Assembly: GCA_026225945.1 (NCBI GenBank)
Contig: JAMJFZ010001868.1
Coordinates: 5,401,501-5,465,500 of the forward strand
Source of the DNA: Cricetomys ansorgei
Taxonomy: Eukaryota > Chordata > Mammalia > Rodentia > Nesomyidae
Direction of reading: 5' to 3'
Length of the DNA stretch: 64,000 nucleotides
Under the pieces are notes generated by a model. That model worked only from the letters and a program-made list of their open reading frames with translations. It had not been told where the DNA came from and ran no database searches. Position numbers and translations under genes: made by a program. Shown here piece after piece: positions 13,476 through 25,419 of the stretch (positions are counted from its first letter, which is position 1; each line of letters begins with the position of its first letter).

Positions 13476-13640
13476 GGCAGGAGAAGCAATACTCTCTAGT
13501 GAAACGGAGTGCGGCTGATGGAAGAGGGAAGGGCAGAAAAATGATGGGTAGAAGATATGGAGTGAGTGTTGCCAAAGTACATTTTATAGCTGTATCAAGT
13601 TTTCCTTATGAAAACTTGTACCATATACAAAGTGCATGAA
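13080..13640 (+). mobile_element. L1 LINE 3' end (late ORF2 and 3' UTR), degraded
   Basis: Old L1 remnants. 'ggaatggataaagaaattgt' and 'ttattcagtcacgaag' match the late ORF2 region. 'agcacaaagctaaatatatc' follows, then the 3' UTR stretch with 'gaagagggaagggcag' and the end GCCAAAGTACATTTTATAGC plus an A-rich tail. It is interrupted by the GT/AT microsatellite at 13391-13469 and codes for nothing. Confidence 0.6.
13391..13469. repeat. (GT)n-(AT)n compound microsatellite
   Basis: About 12 GT units are followed by about 28 AT units without interruption. Three overlapping frames of roughly 60-105 codons read through it on both strands and are artefacts. Confidence 0.95.
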
Positions 13641-14185
13641 AAAATAAAACTAGTTTGTTTTTTTTTTAATGTCCTCAGAAAAGAGAGGAGCTTAAAGTGT
13701 CACCATATGTTACAAAAGTCTTTTCAGGCATAAGTAAGAATTCTGGGGTGGTGGAAATATACTGACTTATTGATACTACTTCATCTTTCAGGGAGACATT
13801 TGTTGACTGTTCCCTTATCCTACACTAATAGCCTTTGGTAATTTTTTAAATGATTGTTATATCTAGTCTGCGTTCTCCACTTCATATAAGTAAATCACCA
13901 TTTGGCTGAGATTGAATAGTCTCCCTTCATCATTTATAATCCCATAATATATTTTCTTTCTCTTTCTGCAAACAAATACAGCTACTCACCTACCTATTTT
14001 AATACACATAAAAACTCACAATATAACATGAGTAATCACTTAATAATCTTTCTTCTATAGCTCACACCACCTGCTCATTCCTTGACATTCTGGCCCATCA
14101 TTCCTCTTCTGCCTTCTCCTACATCCAAAACCATATGCTAAATGATATTAATTTCATTCTTTTTCTTTTCTTTTTATTTATTTTT
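13641..14185. other. Unique non-coding sequence
   Basis: Nothing recognised beyond A/T runs. Confidence 0.4.
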
Positions 14186-14189
14186 AAAA

Positions 14190-14387
14190 TTTTGTGAATA
14201 TGTGTTTTGGAGCACTAATGAAGCAAGCATGTTCTCATGGAGGATGGAAGAGGGAATCCAATCCCCTAGAGCTATAATGACAGATGGTTGGTTATGAGCT
14301 GCCTGAACTGGTTGCTGGAACTCAAACTCAGATCCTCTGCAATAGCCGCATGTAATTTGAAACTACTGATACATCTCTCTAACCTCA
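14190..14387 (-). mobile_element. B2/B3-type SINE, antisense
   Basis: The end 'acatctctctaacctcag' is the antisense A-box head of a tRNA-derived B2/B3 SINE. 'ggaactcaaactcagatcct' is the B-box region, and 'aatcccctagagctataatg' with 'gttatgagctgcctgaac' form the body. The left edge is T-rich, as expected for a reversed A-rich tail. Confidence 0.75.
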
Positions 14388-14984
14388 GATTCTTTTTCTA
14401 TTCAGCCAGCTCTGTCTACGATATTCTTTTTTTTTTAATAAAAACTTGATAATCTCAAGTAGACAATCATGTACTTAGGAACTGGATTATTTTAATTCCT
14501 CTTTGCATCACGTTTCCCTCCATGTATGAACCTACTTGAATACACTCTATATCCTTTTAAGAATACTTTTCCCATCACCCTCTTGGTCTTCTTTCCTACA
14601 CCTATAATCCCCATCAACACACTTAATTTATTGCAAGGATTCCTACTTCTACAAATCCATTCATTTCTAATCTCTATTTTCTATTATCCAAATACCAGGA
14701 TCCCTGCTTCAGCAATGAAAAAGCTTTTAAAATCGTACCTGTTCTCAGTGCCTTTTGAAAAAAAGTCCCCATTCCTTAGCTTCACAGACAGCATACTTTG
14801 TAACCCAATTTTTATTTAAAATCAAAACTCACTTTTTATTACATTCATTCACTGTTCAATCCAAATTGGAGGAAAGAATATTAACTTACATGTCATAAAA
14901 ATCTATCTATAATTACCCTCCTATGTAATAAAAGGCTGATTCCTGTTTTTAACTCCACTCACTTGCATGAAGTAAATTCTTCAC
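14388..14984. other. Pyrimidine-rich unique sequence
   Basis: The 97-codon plus frame at 14526-14819 is rich in L, F, P and I, which is expected from pyrimidine-rich DNA. No gene is called. Confidence 0.4.
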
Positions 14985-15060
14985 TGGTGGTGGTGGTGGT
15001 GGTGGTGGTGGTGGTGGTGGTGGTGGCAGTGGTGTGTGTGTGTGTGTGTGTGTTTGTGTG
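14985..15060. repeat. (TGG)14 followed by (GT)n
   Basis: Fourteen pure TGG units at 14985-15026, a short CAGTG break, then a GT run with one TTT interruption. Confidence 0.95.
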
Positions 15061-15528
15061 TAGCAATATGCTTAGTGCTCTGTGTACTTGCTTTAAGAGA
15101 GTCAAACACCAGACTACAGTATAGATTTATTATCTAGACTAAGTCTTTCATAATACTTTATCTAGGTAACCTCATGATCTACTGCATGAACTCAAGTTAG
15201 GAAGCAAATAATTATGGCTGCTCAACAATAGGAAGTTTATGGGATGTATTAAGGTGCTCATGAGGGGAAGGAAAGAGCAGATTTTTACAGCTCTGTCCAG
15301 AAAGCTCTCAGATATGATTGCATTTGACAGACTCCCTATGACAGTCAGGGAGAAGAATATCTGAACAGGAGCCCCTACAAGGTAAGAATATTGGGATGAC
15401 TAGATCACTTCCTTTAGGGAAGTTCTACTGTTTGGCAAGTAACTGGAGAACATATTAAATATAAATCTAGATGGCAATATATGTTAGTAGTAGAGTATCT
15501 GTAATGCACTAAAAGTTTAAACATGTGT
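15061..15528. other. Unique non-coding sequence
   Basis: No gene or repeat recognised. Confidence 0.4.
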
Positions 15529-15640
15529 GCTCCCTCTCTCTCTCTCTCTCTCTCCCTCCCTCCCTCCCTCCCTTCCTCTTTCCTTCTCTTCTTCCCTCTC
15601 TTTGTGTGTGTGTAAACATATGTGTATGTATAACATATGA
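15529..15640. repeat. CT / CCCT pyrimidine tract with GT end
   Basis: (CT)n changes to CCCT units, then mixed CT-rich sequence, then short GTGTGT and GTATGTAT runs. It is a polypyrimidine-polypurine tract of about 70 bases with mirror symmetry. Confidence 0.85.
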
Positions 15641-17989
15641 GAAAAATAGTTTGTAAATCTGTCTACCTATTTTTAGATGCAAATATGATGAAATTTAACT
15701 GGGGCCTTTCATCTTGAAACAAGATATGTGATGTGTTGGTCATATACATCAGCAGAGAATGCTAACCTGAAATGTTTAATGCATGAACACTTTAAAGAAT
15801 GAATGTTTTAACTTAATAATTATAAACATTGGGTAAATGTGGAGTATATTAGACATTAACATATGGTCAGTGTGTATTTTAGATTAAATATTATGAAAAC
15901 AACATATTAAAATGAAAAAAATTACCATTAGACTATATCCTGAGTGATAATGTCATGTATCCTCACTCCTTGTGCCTGAGTGTATTCTACTGATATTATA
16001 ATATCAGGAAATAATGAATATCATTGCTATTTTTAGCCTAGTCTGATCTATCATCCATTCTTGTGTTTAAGAAGAAAAGATGTGTTGCATCCATTCTTGT
16101 GTTCTAGGTGAAAAAATGTATTTCATCTTTGCTTCAAGACTATTCTATTTATATTTCACCTCATAGGACAAAACTGTAACAACAGGAATATGCCTCCTGC
16201 ATTGTACATAACATTCCATTTATACTCTGAAATAACCTTGTAGGGGAGGCATCATCATTTAGATTTGTCATGCCACAGAGCCCATCCTGAGTTACAGTCT
16301 AGGATAAACTGCTAATAAAACCACAGGATTTTTTACTGAATTGCTTCCAGTTATCCCAAGAATGGTGCTGAGAACATGATTTCTGAAATCCAAACCAAAA
16401 TGTGATGACTCATAAAATTCATGCTCTGAAAAGTATAAGCTGAGATGCCTATCTGTGAAAAGTTGGGGGTTAAGTGTCTAACTACACTGAAGCGTCTGTG
16501 TTTATTAAGGTTATTTAAAATACACCATTTGCATCATATATCAAGGTAAAACACTGTGCATTTCAAAATGTTTCTTGTGTTTTATAACTCATCAATTGAG
16601 CTCTTAATGTGGTTCACTTAATTACCAATTAATCTTAAATTGTTTTCTTTATTTCCATTTCAAAACAAAGTCTGGGGTTACATCATCCTCTGAAGTGTAT
16701 ATTCTAATGAACCAATAATATAAAGACTATTTTCAGTTAGTAAGATGGACCCAGAATAAGACAGCACAATGACCAGAGGGAAAACATTATTTATAATATG
16801 AACAGATAAGCTTTCAAAAAATAGAACAGAACATAGCAGAACAGAAAACTGGACACATACATTAGGCCCGGGACATGTCAAGAACTATGCTCTTTAGTAC
16901 CCAGAGCTACATTTGTACAGACAGCAGACACATTTAAGAAGCACCTTTCACTGATATGCATATCTCAATCAGAGAGGTTCTGACATAAAGGCAGCAATTT
17001 CGGTAAAAAGCTCCCACAACTTAATGTAATAATGAGTGGAATCTGCCCCTGTCAAGCAGCCTTCAATTTTTCCTGTCACTTTATGTACACTTTAGTCCAA
17101 ACCTAATATTTTAACAACACCAGGAGTGTCAATCTTCTTTTGACATTAAAGCTGAAAAAAATTAAGAGGAAGATAGTGAAATACTGCTCATGAAACCATT
17201 TCAAGATGAAAAAATAGTTTTAAACCTTCTCTGTGGGTACACTCAGATGGCTCTAGCAAAGCATCTGCTCTGGAGATCCTTATGGAAACCCATACTTAAT
17301 TGCCAGATTATGAGGGTCACTTATTAGTAACTTAGAATTTTTATAAAATATGAAGTATTAGTAACCAAGTTCTCTCTTAGTGTAATTCATACTGTAAAAG
17401 TTCCCATGAAACTCCATAGGTTTCATAAAAATCTGCTCCCTGCTTGTCTTGATCTAATTCACTGAAAAGAATCAATGTTATCCAGTCTTTTTTCATGTTA
17501 CATAAACTTCTTAATAGATTATTGTGTTATTTTAATGAAAAATTAAAACATATACATTATATAGAAGAAACATATCCACTCTAAGGAACTAAACTAGGGC
17601 CATAATTAGCTTTTCTAAATTACTCAAAGTATTAATTAATTATAATTACACTTTACAATATAATTTTCTTAGTGCAATTGTAGTTCTATATTGACATTGT
17701 AGAATGATCACAAAAATTCATTAAGGTATTAATTAAGGTCTCATACTCCTTATTGGAATGGTCAACTATTAAATTTGTAATGTGTAAACAAATCTTCAAG
17801 ATTAAAGTTAAAGGACATACAGAAGACAGAGAAGGTTATAATTTTGTAACTCAAAGCAAAAGGGGAGATTGTTCATATGCGGTTATTATTGATTTTTCTC
17901 TGCCCACTTTGCTCTTTTGATTACCACAAAAATGACATAAAGATACTAAAAAATGTAATTAAACTCTTTAGTATGATATGTCCAAGTTG
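15641..17989. other. Unique AT-rich non-coding sequence
   Basis: No open frame with recognisable content. Weak similarity to an ancient MIR-type end is seen near 16220-16270 ('aataaccttgtaggggaggc'). A tandem echo of ATCCATTCTTGTGTT occurs near 16053 and 16089. Confidence 0.35.
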
Positions 17990-18190
17990 CTCAACACTTA
18001 ATACTACAAATATTTTATAATTTAGTAATTATTAACTTATTATTAATTCAATCATTAACCATAAAATATCAATAATAATTTCATCATTAACATAATTAAT
18101 AATTAATTATTGGTTATACTATTATTAAAAATAATAAATTATTTAATGATTTAATATTTAATAATGTATTATTTTTAATAAATGCTTTAC
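17990..18190. repeat. Extreme AT-rich block with palindromes
   Basis: About 200 bases with very few G or C, built from TAAT, ATTA and AATAAT motifs. It contains the 14-bp perfect palindrome AATAATTAATTATT at 18098-18111. It also has a 15-bp inverted repeat, 18122-18136 against 18167-18181, with a 30-base loop. Confidence 0.9.
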
Positions 18191-18554
18191 TCAAAATACT
18201 TCATTTTGGCATAGTACATCTTCAAGAATTCAAAGTAATTACATAAAAAAGTGATAAATGCAAACACTCTTTATTTGTGGTATGTACTTTTAGCACATAA
18301 CCAGGGAATGGGCCATTATGCTTCTAGTTTTATAAGATTAATGAATTTACTTTGCCCTGTTATGATCTGGTCTGGAAGGGATAGGAAAATGGATGGAGTT
18401 AGACAGGGTAACAAATAATTTCTTTTGCCATCCAAGATCTCTAATAAAGCTGTTTAAAATATTTTTTAGGGATTAGAAGTAGAGGGGAGGAAAAAACATC
18501 TTTGATTTTAATCATCATTATCAATTTCAATTACGTTTAAAATTAGCACAGAAA
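18191..18554. other. Unique non-coding sequence
   Basis: Nothing recognised. Confidence 0.4.
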
Positions 18555-18857
18555 CACACCTCCTGTTTTGTCTCTGAGGGTGTCCTCAGAAAGGCTTAAT
18601 TGAAGAGCAAAGGTACAGTCTGAAAGTGGTGAAATCGTCCCATGGCTCAAGATCCTGAATGGAAGAAAATAGGAGACTTCACCTGAGCAACAGCATCCCC
18701 TCGCTGCCAATATGAGCACTTTCCAGTGATCATGGTCCTGCCACCACACCTTCCTTGTCATGATGAAGTGTATCTTCAAACTCTGAGCCAAAATAAACCT
18801 CTTTTTCCGTAAGATGTTCCTGTCAGGTATTATGTCACAGCAAGGGAAATAAGCAAT
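18555..18857 (+). mobile_element. LTR-like rodent repeat, partial
   Basis: The end is diagnostic: 'actctgagccaaaataaacc' carries an AATAAA signal, followed by a T/C-rich run, 'cctgtcaggtattatgtcac' and 'agcaagggaaataag'. The upstream part is diverged. This is a solo LTR-like relic in plus orientation; the poly(A) signal is its own. Confidence 0.55.
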
Positions 18858-19878
18858 GCAACACCCAAACAATGTGAGTCATTGAGAGGGGACAGAATAG
18901 GGACATATTTAAGCTTTTACATCAATCATCCTGATCTAAACAGGAAGGATTGGAGATGTAACAAGTGGTGCAATGTTGTGCAACAGTAGTGTCTTATAAC
19001 TGAGGTGATGACGTCTTAGAGCAATATGTAGGCAATGGTAGTGGAAAGAAATGAAAAATATAAGATGCTTTCAGAGTTGAAGTCCAGCAGGATTCTATGG
19101 CGACTTGGATGTGCATAAAAAAGGCAGGAACTATGAGAGAAATGACTATAGTAGTCACCAGGTCTAGATTGTAGCCTCCATAAACAACAGACTGGATGAA
19201 AATGGCTTATTGAGAACATTGATTTTGAGTGAAAATTGGGTATAGAAAAACAAAACAAAGCATGGTTCTATTCTTTATAATCTCCTGGTTCTGGAGAGTT
19301 TATGTCAGGTGGGAATTCAGGTATGCCTTGTGGCAAACACCTGTCTAATGTCTTAGGAAAGAAGTTGGCGCTGAAGTCTTTTTTAAAAGCAAAGAATATA
19401 AGTGTAAATGTTGTAAATATATGTTATTAAGTCATTCTGTTAATGATGGTTAGCAAACCAGAGCTAAGGTCTAGAAGATTACAACAGGAAAGGTATGAGT
19501 GCCACATTCTCTGCCCCAACTAGAACATGTTGGAATGAGGAAACCAAGGAACAACATTCCAAGAATGGCATTCCAAATAATCAGTAGCTGGTATCATGTA
19601 CTTTCTTACAAAGCATTATGCTGAACTCTTGCCATAAAAGGAGAAATTCATAGTTCTCTTTTCTCCTAGCCTTTCTTCGTTCATCAGAAAATTAGAATAG
19701 GGTACATATTGAGTGTATTTTGTGTAGTGTTTCACTGTTCTGGCAAGAAAAAGAAAACAAAGTAGACTAGCAAGAATGTGATTATGGTGATTGTACATGC
19801 CAGTGAGTGCCGGTGAGCTATAGTGTACAACCTTTTTTAATACTACATTTACACACACAAAGAAGAAAATTGATATTG
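18858..19878. other. Unique non-coding sequence
   Basis: The minus-strand frames at 19016-19258 and 19616-19948 have no recognisable features. No clear repeat. Confidence 0.4.
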
Positions 19879-20139
19879 CTGGGCTGGGAGAGGATTCAGT
19901 CAGTAAATCGTGTACCCCATTACTATGACAGCATGAGCGCAGATCCACAGAACCACATTAAAACAAGGTCACGGCATGGTCATGATTATCAGATACCGAA
20001 TACTGGGAGATTAGAAACCAAGAGGACACTCGGGGCTTGCTGGCCAGCCAGAGAAGCTAATCATTAGGCATCAGGTTCAGTGAGAACCAATGTGACACTC
20101 TGGCCTCCATATGCACGTGTGTACTGGCATGCACACATA

Positions 20140-20180
<41 letters not shown>

Positions 20181-20200
20181 ACAAACATAAACACACACAC
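19879..20200 (+). mobile_element. B4-type SINE with CA-rich tail
   Basis: The head 'gctgggctgggagaggattc' with 'agtcagtaaat' is the ID-type tRNA-derived 5' end. 'gcttgctggccagccagaga' and 'gtgacactctggcctccata' are B4 body and tail. The 3' end runs into CA-rich sequence with a pure (CA) run at about 20143-20174. Nearly full length, plus orientation. Confidence 0.8.
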
Positions 20201-20239
20201 CTGACATCACAATATTATGAATATGATGGCTTAGATATT

Positions 20240-20650
20240 TACATATGAAATGTCACCCATAGACTTTTACACTAAGGTTCTGCCTTAGAGGTGATTGGGT
20301 CATGGGGGCTCTACTTTTATTAGGAGATTCATTTATTGAATAATAAATTGATGACAGTATGAGTATGTAGTAAAATCTCCTGGAGGAAGTGACTGGTTGG
20401 AGAAAGAGGTCACTGGGATGTTCTGCTAGGGCTGTATTTTGCTCTATATCCTTTGCTTTGCCTTCTCTGCAACGAATTGAATAAACTTCCTCCAGTACAT
20501 TCTCCCCACCAATGTCTTCTGCCTCACTATACCCCACAAGCAGTGCCTCTCTGGAACCATGGGAGAAAGCCACTGAGTGTATGGGCACTATAAACCTTTC
20601 CTTTAACTGTTTCTTTAAGTTAATTGTCACAGTGAGAGATAACTGATTGT
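20240..20650 (+). mobile_element. LTR-like rodent repeat
   Basis: The start 'tatgaaatgtcacccataga', the middle 'ctcctggaggaagtgactgg' and the end region 'gggcactataaacctttcct' and 'taattgtcacagtgagag' match a common solo-LTR-like rodent repeat in plus orientation. The usual AATAAA near the end has become TATAAA, and there is an internal AATAAA at about 20480. The 135-codon minus frame across it is chance. Confidence 0.55.
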
Positions 20651-20793
20651 CACATATCACTGAGATTAATAGTAAAATTCATGATATAATTTAAAATTTT
20701 AATCACATAAAGCAATATCAGATGGATAAGAGTAAAATATGTAACAAACAGACACATACAGAGACATAGAACTCACTATAACAAATTGAAAGA

Positions 20794-21172
20794 ATGTCTT
20801 AGTCAGTGTTCTATTGCTGTGAAGAGACACTATGACCATAGCCATTCTTATAAAAGAAAGCAGTAAGTTGTTGCTTGGTTACAGTGCAGATTCAGAGGCT
20901 TAGTCCATTTTCACCATAGTGGAGAGCATGGTGACACACATGGTAGCAAACATGGTACTAGAGAAGTAGTTGAGTGTTCCACACCCGAATTCACAGGCAG
21001 CAGGAAGAAAGAGGCAGTGGGCTTTCTTGACTTGGGCTTTTGAATCCTCAAAGCCCACGGCCATGACACATTTCTTCCAACAAGGAGGATACTTTCCTAA
21101 ACTCTCTTGGGTTTTGCCACTCCCTAGTGACCAAGCATTAAAATTCATGAGTCTCTGGGGGCCACAGAGAGA
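20794..21172 (-). mobile_element. LTR-like rodent repeat, antisense, nearly complete
   Basis: Starts TGTCTTAGTCAGTGTTCTA with 'ttgctgtgaagagacactat', continues through 'attcacaggcagcaggaaga', 'ttcttccaacaaggagga' and 'tgccactccctagtgaccaa', and ends 'catgagtctctgggggcca'. On the minus strand it finishes with CTAAGACA, a typical LTR CA end. It is better preserved than most repeats here. The ~90-108-codon frames on both strands are incidental. Confidence 0.7.
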
Positions 21173-21429
21173 AACCACAGAAAAGGAAATCCCTATAATA
21201 TTTGTTTCTTATGAAAAAGATTCTCTAGATTTTTTAACAAAAGACCTCATATTCTCACTTGGGTTGGGCCATGCAAATTATATCAACAGAAGATGAAAAT
21301 AAGTTTATTTAAAAGGAGAGACTAGTGAGGTTACTAAGTACCAAATTCTGTAGGAGACCCTCAAGGAGAAGGAAATTATAAGAAAGAGAATAGTAGTCTT
21401 AAATATATTTGATTGCACATTGGAAAAGG
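21173..21429. other. Unique sequence
   Basis: Nothing recognised. Confidence 0.35.
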
Positions 21430-21770
21430 ATAGAAATATAGGAACTAAACCTCAAGTCAATATACTGGAATATAGTAAAATAAAACATAAAAAATGGAGC
21501 TAGACACAGATTTTAAAAATAACAAAAAATAGGCAGAAAAATAAAATAAGTCAACAGCTTATAATTATATATATATATTTCATATATATACATATGTATG
21601 TATGTGTGTGTGTATGTAACAAAAATCAAATAAGGCTATTAGCTTGAGGGAACACGGGAGAAACTCAAGGGAGAGAAGCTGAGAAGGGTTGGGGGGAGGA
21701 AAGTGAGGGAAAAGTGATATAATTATATCTAAATTTAAAACATTAAAAATAATTATTAAAAAGTAGACAA
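21430..21770 (+). mobile_element. L1 LINE 3' UTR remnant
   Basis: A TA/GT-rich spacer at about 21565-21617 is followed by a purine-rich block (AGAAGGGTTGGGGGGAGGAAA) and GTGATATAATTATATCTAAATT with an A-rich tail. That order is typical of rodent L1 3' ends. The left boundary is uncertain. Confidence 0.5.
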
Positions 21771-22533
21771 TTTTCGAATATTTGATAAAAAGGAAGACAC
21801 TCTTAATGTTGAAAAAGTGAGACTTGTCTCAGAAAAATAAAAGGACTAAAATAATTAAAGATATAGAAGATTTAAAATGATGGAAATGAATCATTAATAA
21901 AGTAACATTAATATACTTGAAATTAATAACCTCCTAATATAAAATATCAAATTTGACTCATTAAAAAACATAAAATATTAAGAAATGGATTCCATCCTCT
22001 GAATCCAATCAAAATGAAATAAATGAGTAATAATTTCAGGGTGCAATCCTTGCAAGGAAGCTGTGGAAAGGCCTCATAGAAGGGCACCCTTGATGAAGTT
22101 ACAAGATCAAAGGTGCATAAATCCAGCCAAACAGTAGGAAGTAGAATGTTTCACAATTAATTCTGTAAGAAAGAATAACTCTGAAGCGATCAAAACTAAA
22201 TACACACAAAAAAAGTCCTTGGAGTCTATCTACATTCTAGATCTCAATATAAAAGTCTTAAACAAACTGAAGACACAGTGTATCAAAAGTAAAATATGAT
22301 ATATAGATAAATAATACTTACCTTCAAATATGAAAATACATTGTCACTAATTATGTGCTACCTTCTTAAAAATAGGAATAATTATGATACCTAAATCATA
22401 AAATGAAACTGGTAGGATTCAGTACACATAACATGGTTTAAAATTCAAAAGCAGTAAACTAGAAATTGAATGAGAAAACATGTTTAACTTGGTAGAAAAT
22501 GAGCAAGAGAACTTTTAAACCTTTTTCATTTTT
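21771..22533. other. AT-rich sequence, possible L1-derived DNA
   Basis: A-rich on the plus strand, with composition like decayed L1, but no motif firm enough for a call. Confidence 0.3.
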
Positions 22534-22596
22534 AAGATTTTTTATTTTTATTATACATAAATACAAATGTGTGTGCGTGTGTGTGCGTGTGTATGC

Positions 22597-22653
<57 letters not shown>

Positions 22654-22775
22654 AGTTTTGCCTGTACGTATGTCTGTGTATTCTGGAACTGGAGTTACAA
22701 ATGGGTGAGAACTGCTATGTGGGTGCTGAGAATCAGACCTGAGTCTTATGGAAGAGCAGTTAGTGCATTTCAAAG
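22534..22775 (-). mobile_element. B2/B3-type SINE, antisense, with expanded (TG)n
   Basis: The left edge 'tttttatttttattataca' is a reversed A-rich tail. A TG run at 22568-22648 with GC interruptions at its start is followed by 'tggaactggagttacaaatg', 'gagaactgctatgtgggtgc' and 'gagaatcagacctgagtctt', standard B2/B3 body in antisense, ending 'ggaagagcagttagtgc'. Confidence 0.8.
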
Positions 22776-23755
22776 GCAAGTCCTAACTTCACTTCCAAGA
22801 GTATTTTAATTAACGTCAGAATAAACACCAACACTTGACTTTATGATCACTCTTTAATTATATTGAAGAATCTAATTCATAAAACAAAAAGTAAAGAACA
22901 TTAATATAAAGTCTGGGAAGGAAAGAAAGGGCACATCATTATTATCACTAAACATCATGAATTACAAACAATTTCTGAAAAACTCAAAGAATTCTCTAAT
23001 GAGTCTGGGTATATGATTAGCAGACGAATAGCGAACAGTATTCTGTAGCTCAACAAAATCAACTCTTTCTAAATAAAAATAAAGCTAATCTTTACACAGG
23101 CAGAAAAACAATTCAGAGAGGCTTTGGGAAAATTAAATATGTATTATAAGAAGAAAATATGAAACTTTAGAAATACTGAACTTGGTTAACGTATCTAGAG
23201 AAAATAAAAATAGCAAGGATGTTTCAGCTGGAATAATATTGTACTTATTTATTATTCTTTATACAAATAAATATAATGTGTGACTACTACAAATAAAAAA
23301 ATTATTTTACGTAACTTGAAAAAAACTGGGAAGATAGTATTCAAAAATAATCACAAATGATTTGAAACAAAAAGGAGGAATTAATCCTCATAAATAATTG
23401 TGTGAAAATGTTCACATGAGTATAGTAATGTGGAACATGACAGAAAGTTAATATACTACACCATTTACTAATAAAAATTGCAATTAATTGCTTTGAGATG
23501 TGAGGCTTTCTATTTAGAACATATGTATGTGTGTGTGATCATATATAATGCACATAGTCACTTATATGTTTATTTCTACATTGTGCTACAAATAAAATAT
23601 ATTCTGTGAACTAAAGAGAGATATTTAATCAGTAATACAATCAAACTGGAAAAATATGGAGTGAAAACATTAACTTCTGTATTTTAATTGAAGCGATAAA
23701 ATGCAGAAATTCTAAAAGTGAAACATCACAGATTTACTATCAAAAGTATAGAATT
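22776..23755. other. AT-rich sequence, possible decayed L1
   Basis: A-rich on the plus strand and followed by an L1 3' UTR, so much of it may be unrecognisably diverged ORF2. No motif is firm. Confidence 0.3.
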
Positions 23756-24036
23756 TTCTTTTGGGAAAAGGACCACTGCCACACCCTAGGAGAACAACAC
23801 AACGAACAATATATTCTGATCCAACTGAGAGATAGCAGAAAATCAAGTCTAGTGGAGATCAAAATATCATATTACTTAGTGACAAACACATTGGGAGGTC
23901 TGGGATTCACAGGAGTGAGATAAATGCTTCATCTCAGGGCTAAGCATTTGGTCAACCAATTGGGGAAGGTTTGAAGGGAGGATAGGAAATGGGGAAATGA
24001 TGTAATTGTATTTTAATCCCAAAATTAAACAAAATA
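23756..24036 (+). mobile_element. L1 LINE 3' UTR
   Basis: 'gaccactgccacaccctagg' leads into 'gattcacaggagtgagataa', 'ggtcaaccaattggggaagg' and the terminal stretch 'ggaaatggggaaatgatgta' with 'attgtattttaatcccaaaa', then an A-rich end. Order and orientation fit a plus-strand L1 3' end. Confidence 0.6.
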
Positions 24037-25419
24037 TTTTTAAATGTATCTTTTCTGAAGACAAGGATACTCCAAACAAAACAGTAGAAGGCTGGAGGAA
24101 CACACACTGATCTGATGATGGTCTGTGCAGGGAAACGTGCCTGATCTTGTGGATTGAAGCAAGACTTTTCTTACATTTTTCACTTTTTAACTACAATAAA
24201 TACGTCTGCATTGCAATGTGACTACAAATACAAGTGAGGGGGCAAGACAAGTGCCAGTGCTGTCAGCACTAGTGATCGTGGAGAGGAAGCCCTACAATTT
24301 TGGCCGCCAATTCATTGGTATCTGTAGTAGAACGCTTGTGGGGTGGCTCAACATGGAAGATAGAGAGGCATTTTTTTCATAGATGTATACCTTTCCAGAC
24401 CTCAGCAGAGGGAACAATTATTTTGTATATAACTAAAAATAAACTTCCACAACAGATATGCCAGTGGGAAACACAGTTACAGAGTATGTGAGCCCTGTAC
24501 ACTCTGAAACTTGTAAATGTCCCATCAGAAAGATACAGACACCTGGAATCCAGTGTTTGAACAGTTAGGGCTTGGGATCCATACCATTGAGTCAGAACAG
24601 TTGGAGTTTTAAAGCTCATACCCTGTGCACCCAGTGTTCACTGTAGCTGTCTCAGTAGACAAAGCTCTAACACATTAAGTACACATATTGTTCTGTCTAG
24701 AACAATACGTGAATTGGCAAATAGCAAGTAAAGCTATCTCTACATCATCCCAAGTGCTATTGACAGGTGGTCCTTGCTGCATCCCTTCAAACTTTATATG
24801 CACTGAAAAAGAAGGTCTCCCTCTCATTGTAACAGAAAAATTCTAATTATCTTAATTCCCAGTGGCAACAAAAGCTCTGAGAAAAAAATTATGTCTGTAA
24901 TACTTCTGATGGTACAAATTTAAAGATAGGTAAATCTGAGTCCAGCCTCAGACATGATGTTTTTTGTTTGCAGGAGACCACTGGTGAGTTATCAGACTAT
25001 CTCACACAATCAGAGTGCTTTCAGTTATGAAGAACTAATTCAAGAATTCTATGAAAAATGTAGAATGAAATATTTTTTTCACACAAATGCACTTACTGTT
25101 TTCAAAGTAAGACCATATACAAAATTAACAAATTAATCCCACTTAAAATGACTTTCCACTTTTTGTCTCTTCTAAGCATTGCACTTTACCAGCTTATGAG
25201 ATGATATAATATAATTAAGCCTAAGTTAACAGATAAAAAACTTGGTTATCAAACAGAAACTAGGTTCTTGGAGATGTCAGAGGTCTTTGTTTGAACATGT
25301 GCTGTGGCTTTTGAGTTGTTTACACGAGTTAATTGAACTCTTCACATTTGGGCCCTTAATATTATAAGCAAAATAGTGATGTAAATATATGTTTTCCATC
25401 GAATTGTACCTTAAAAAGG
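24037..25419. other. Unique non-coding sequence
   Basis: No recognisable coding or repeat content. The small frames at 24300-24491 and 24377-24619 overlap on opposite strands. Confidence 0.4.

Noticed and set aside
13322..13639. Overlapping frames of 60-105 codons on both strands.
   Set aside because: They read through (GT)n(AT)n and L1 3' end sequence.
18800..18806. AATAAA signals at LTR-like ends considered as 3' ends of unknown host genes.
   Set aside because: The signals belong to the LTR-like elements; no upstream coding sequence supports a gene.
20253..20660. 135-codon minus frame.
   Set aside because: Lies across a plus-oriented LTR-like repeat; no domain.
22459..22809. 106- and 80-codon frames on opposite strands.
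   Set aside because: Poly-His/Thr and poly-Cys/Val translations of a (TG)n run within an antisense SINE.
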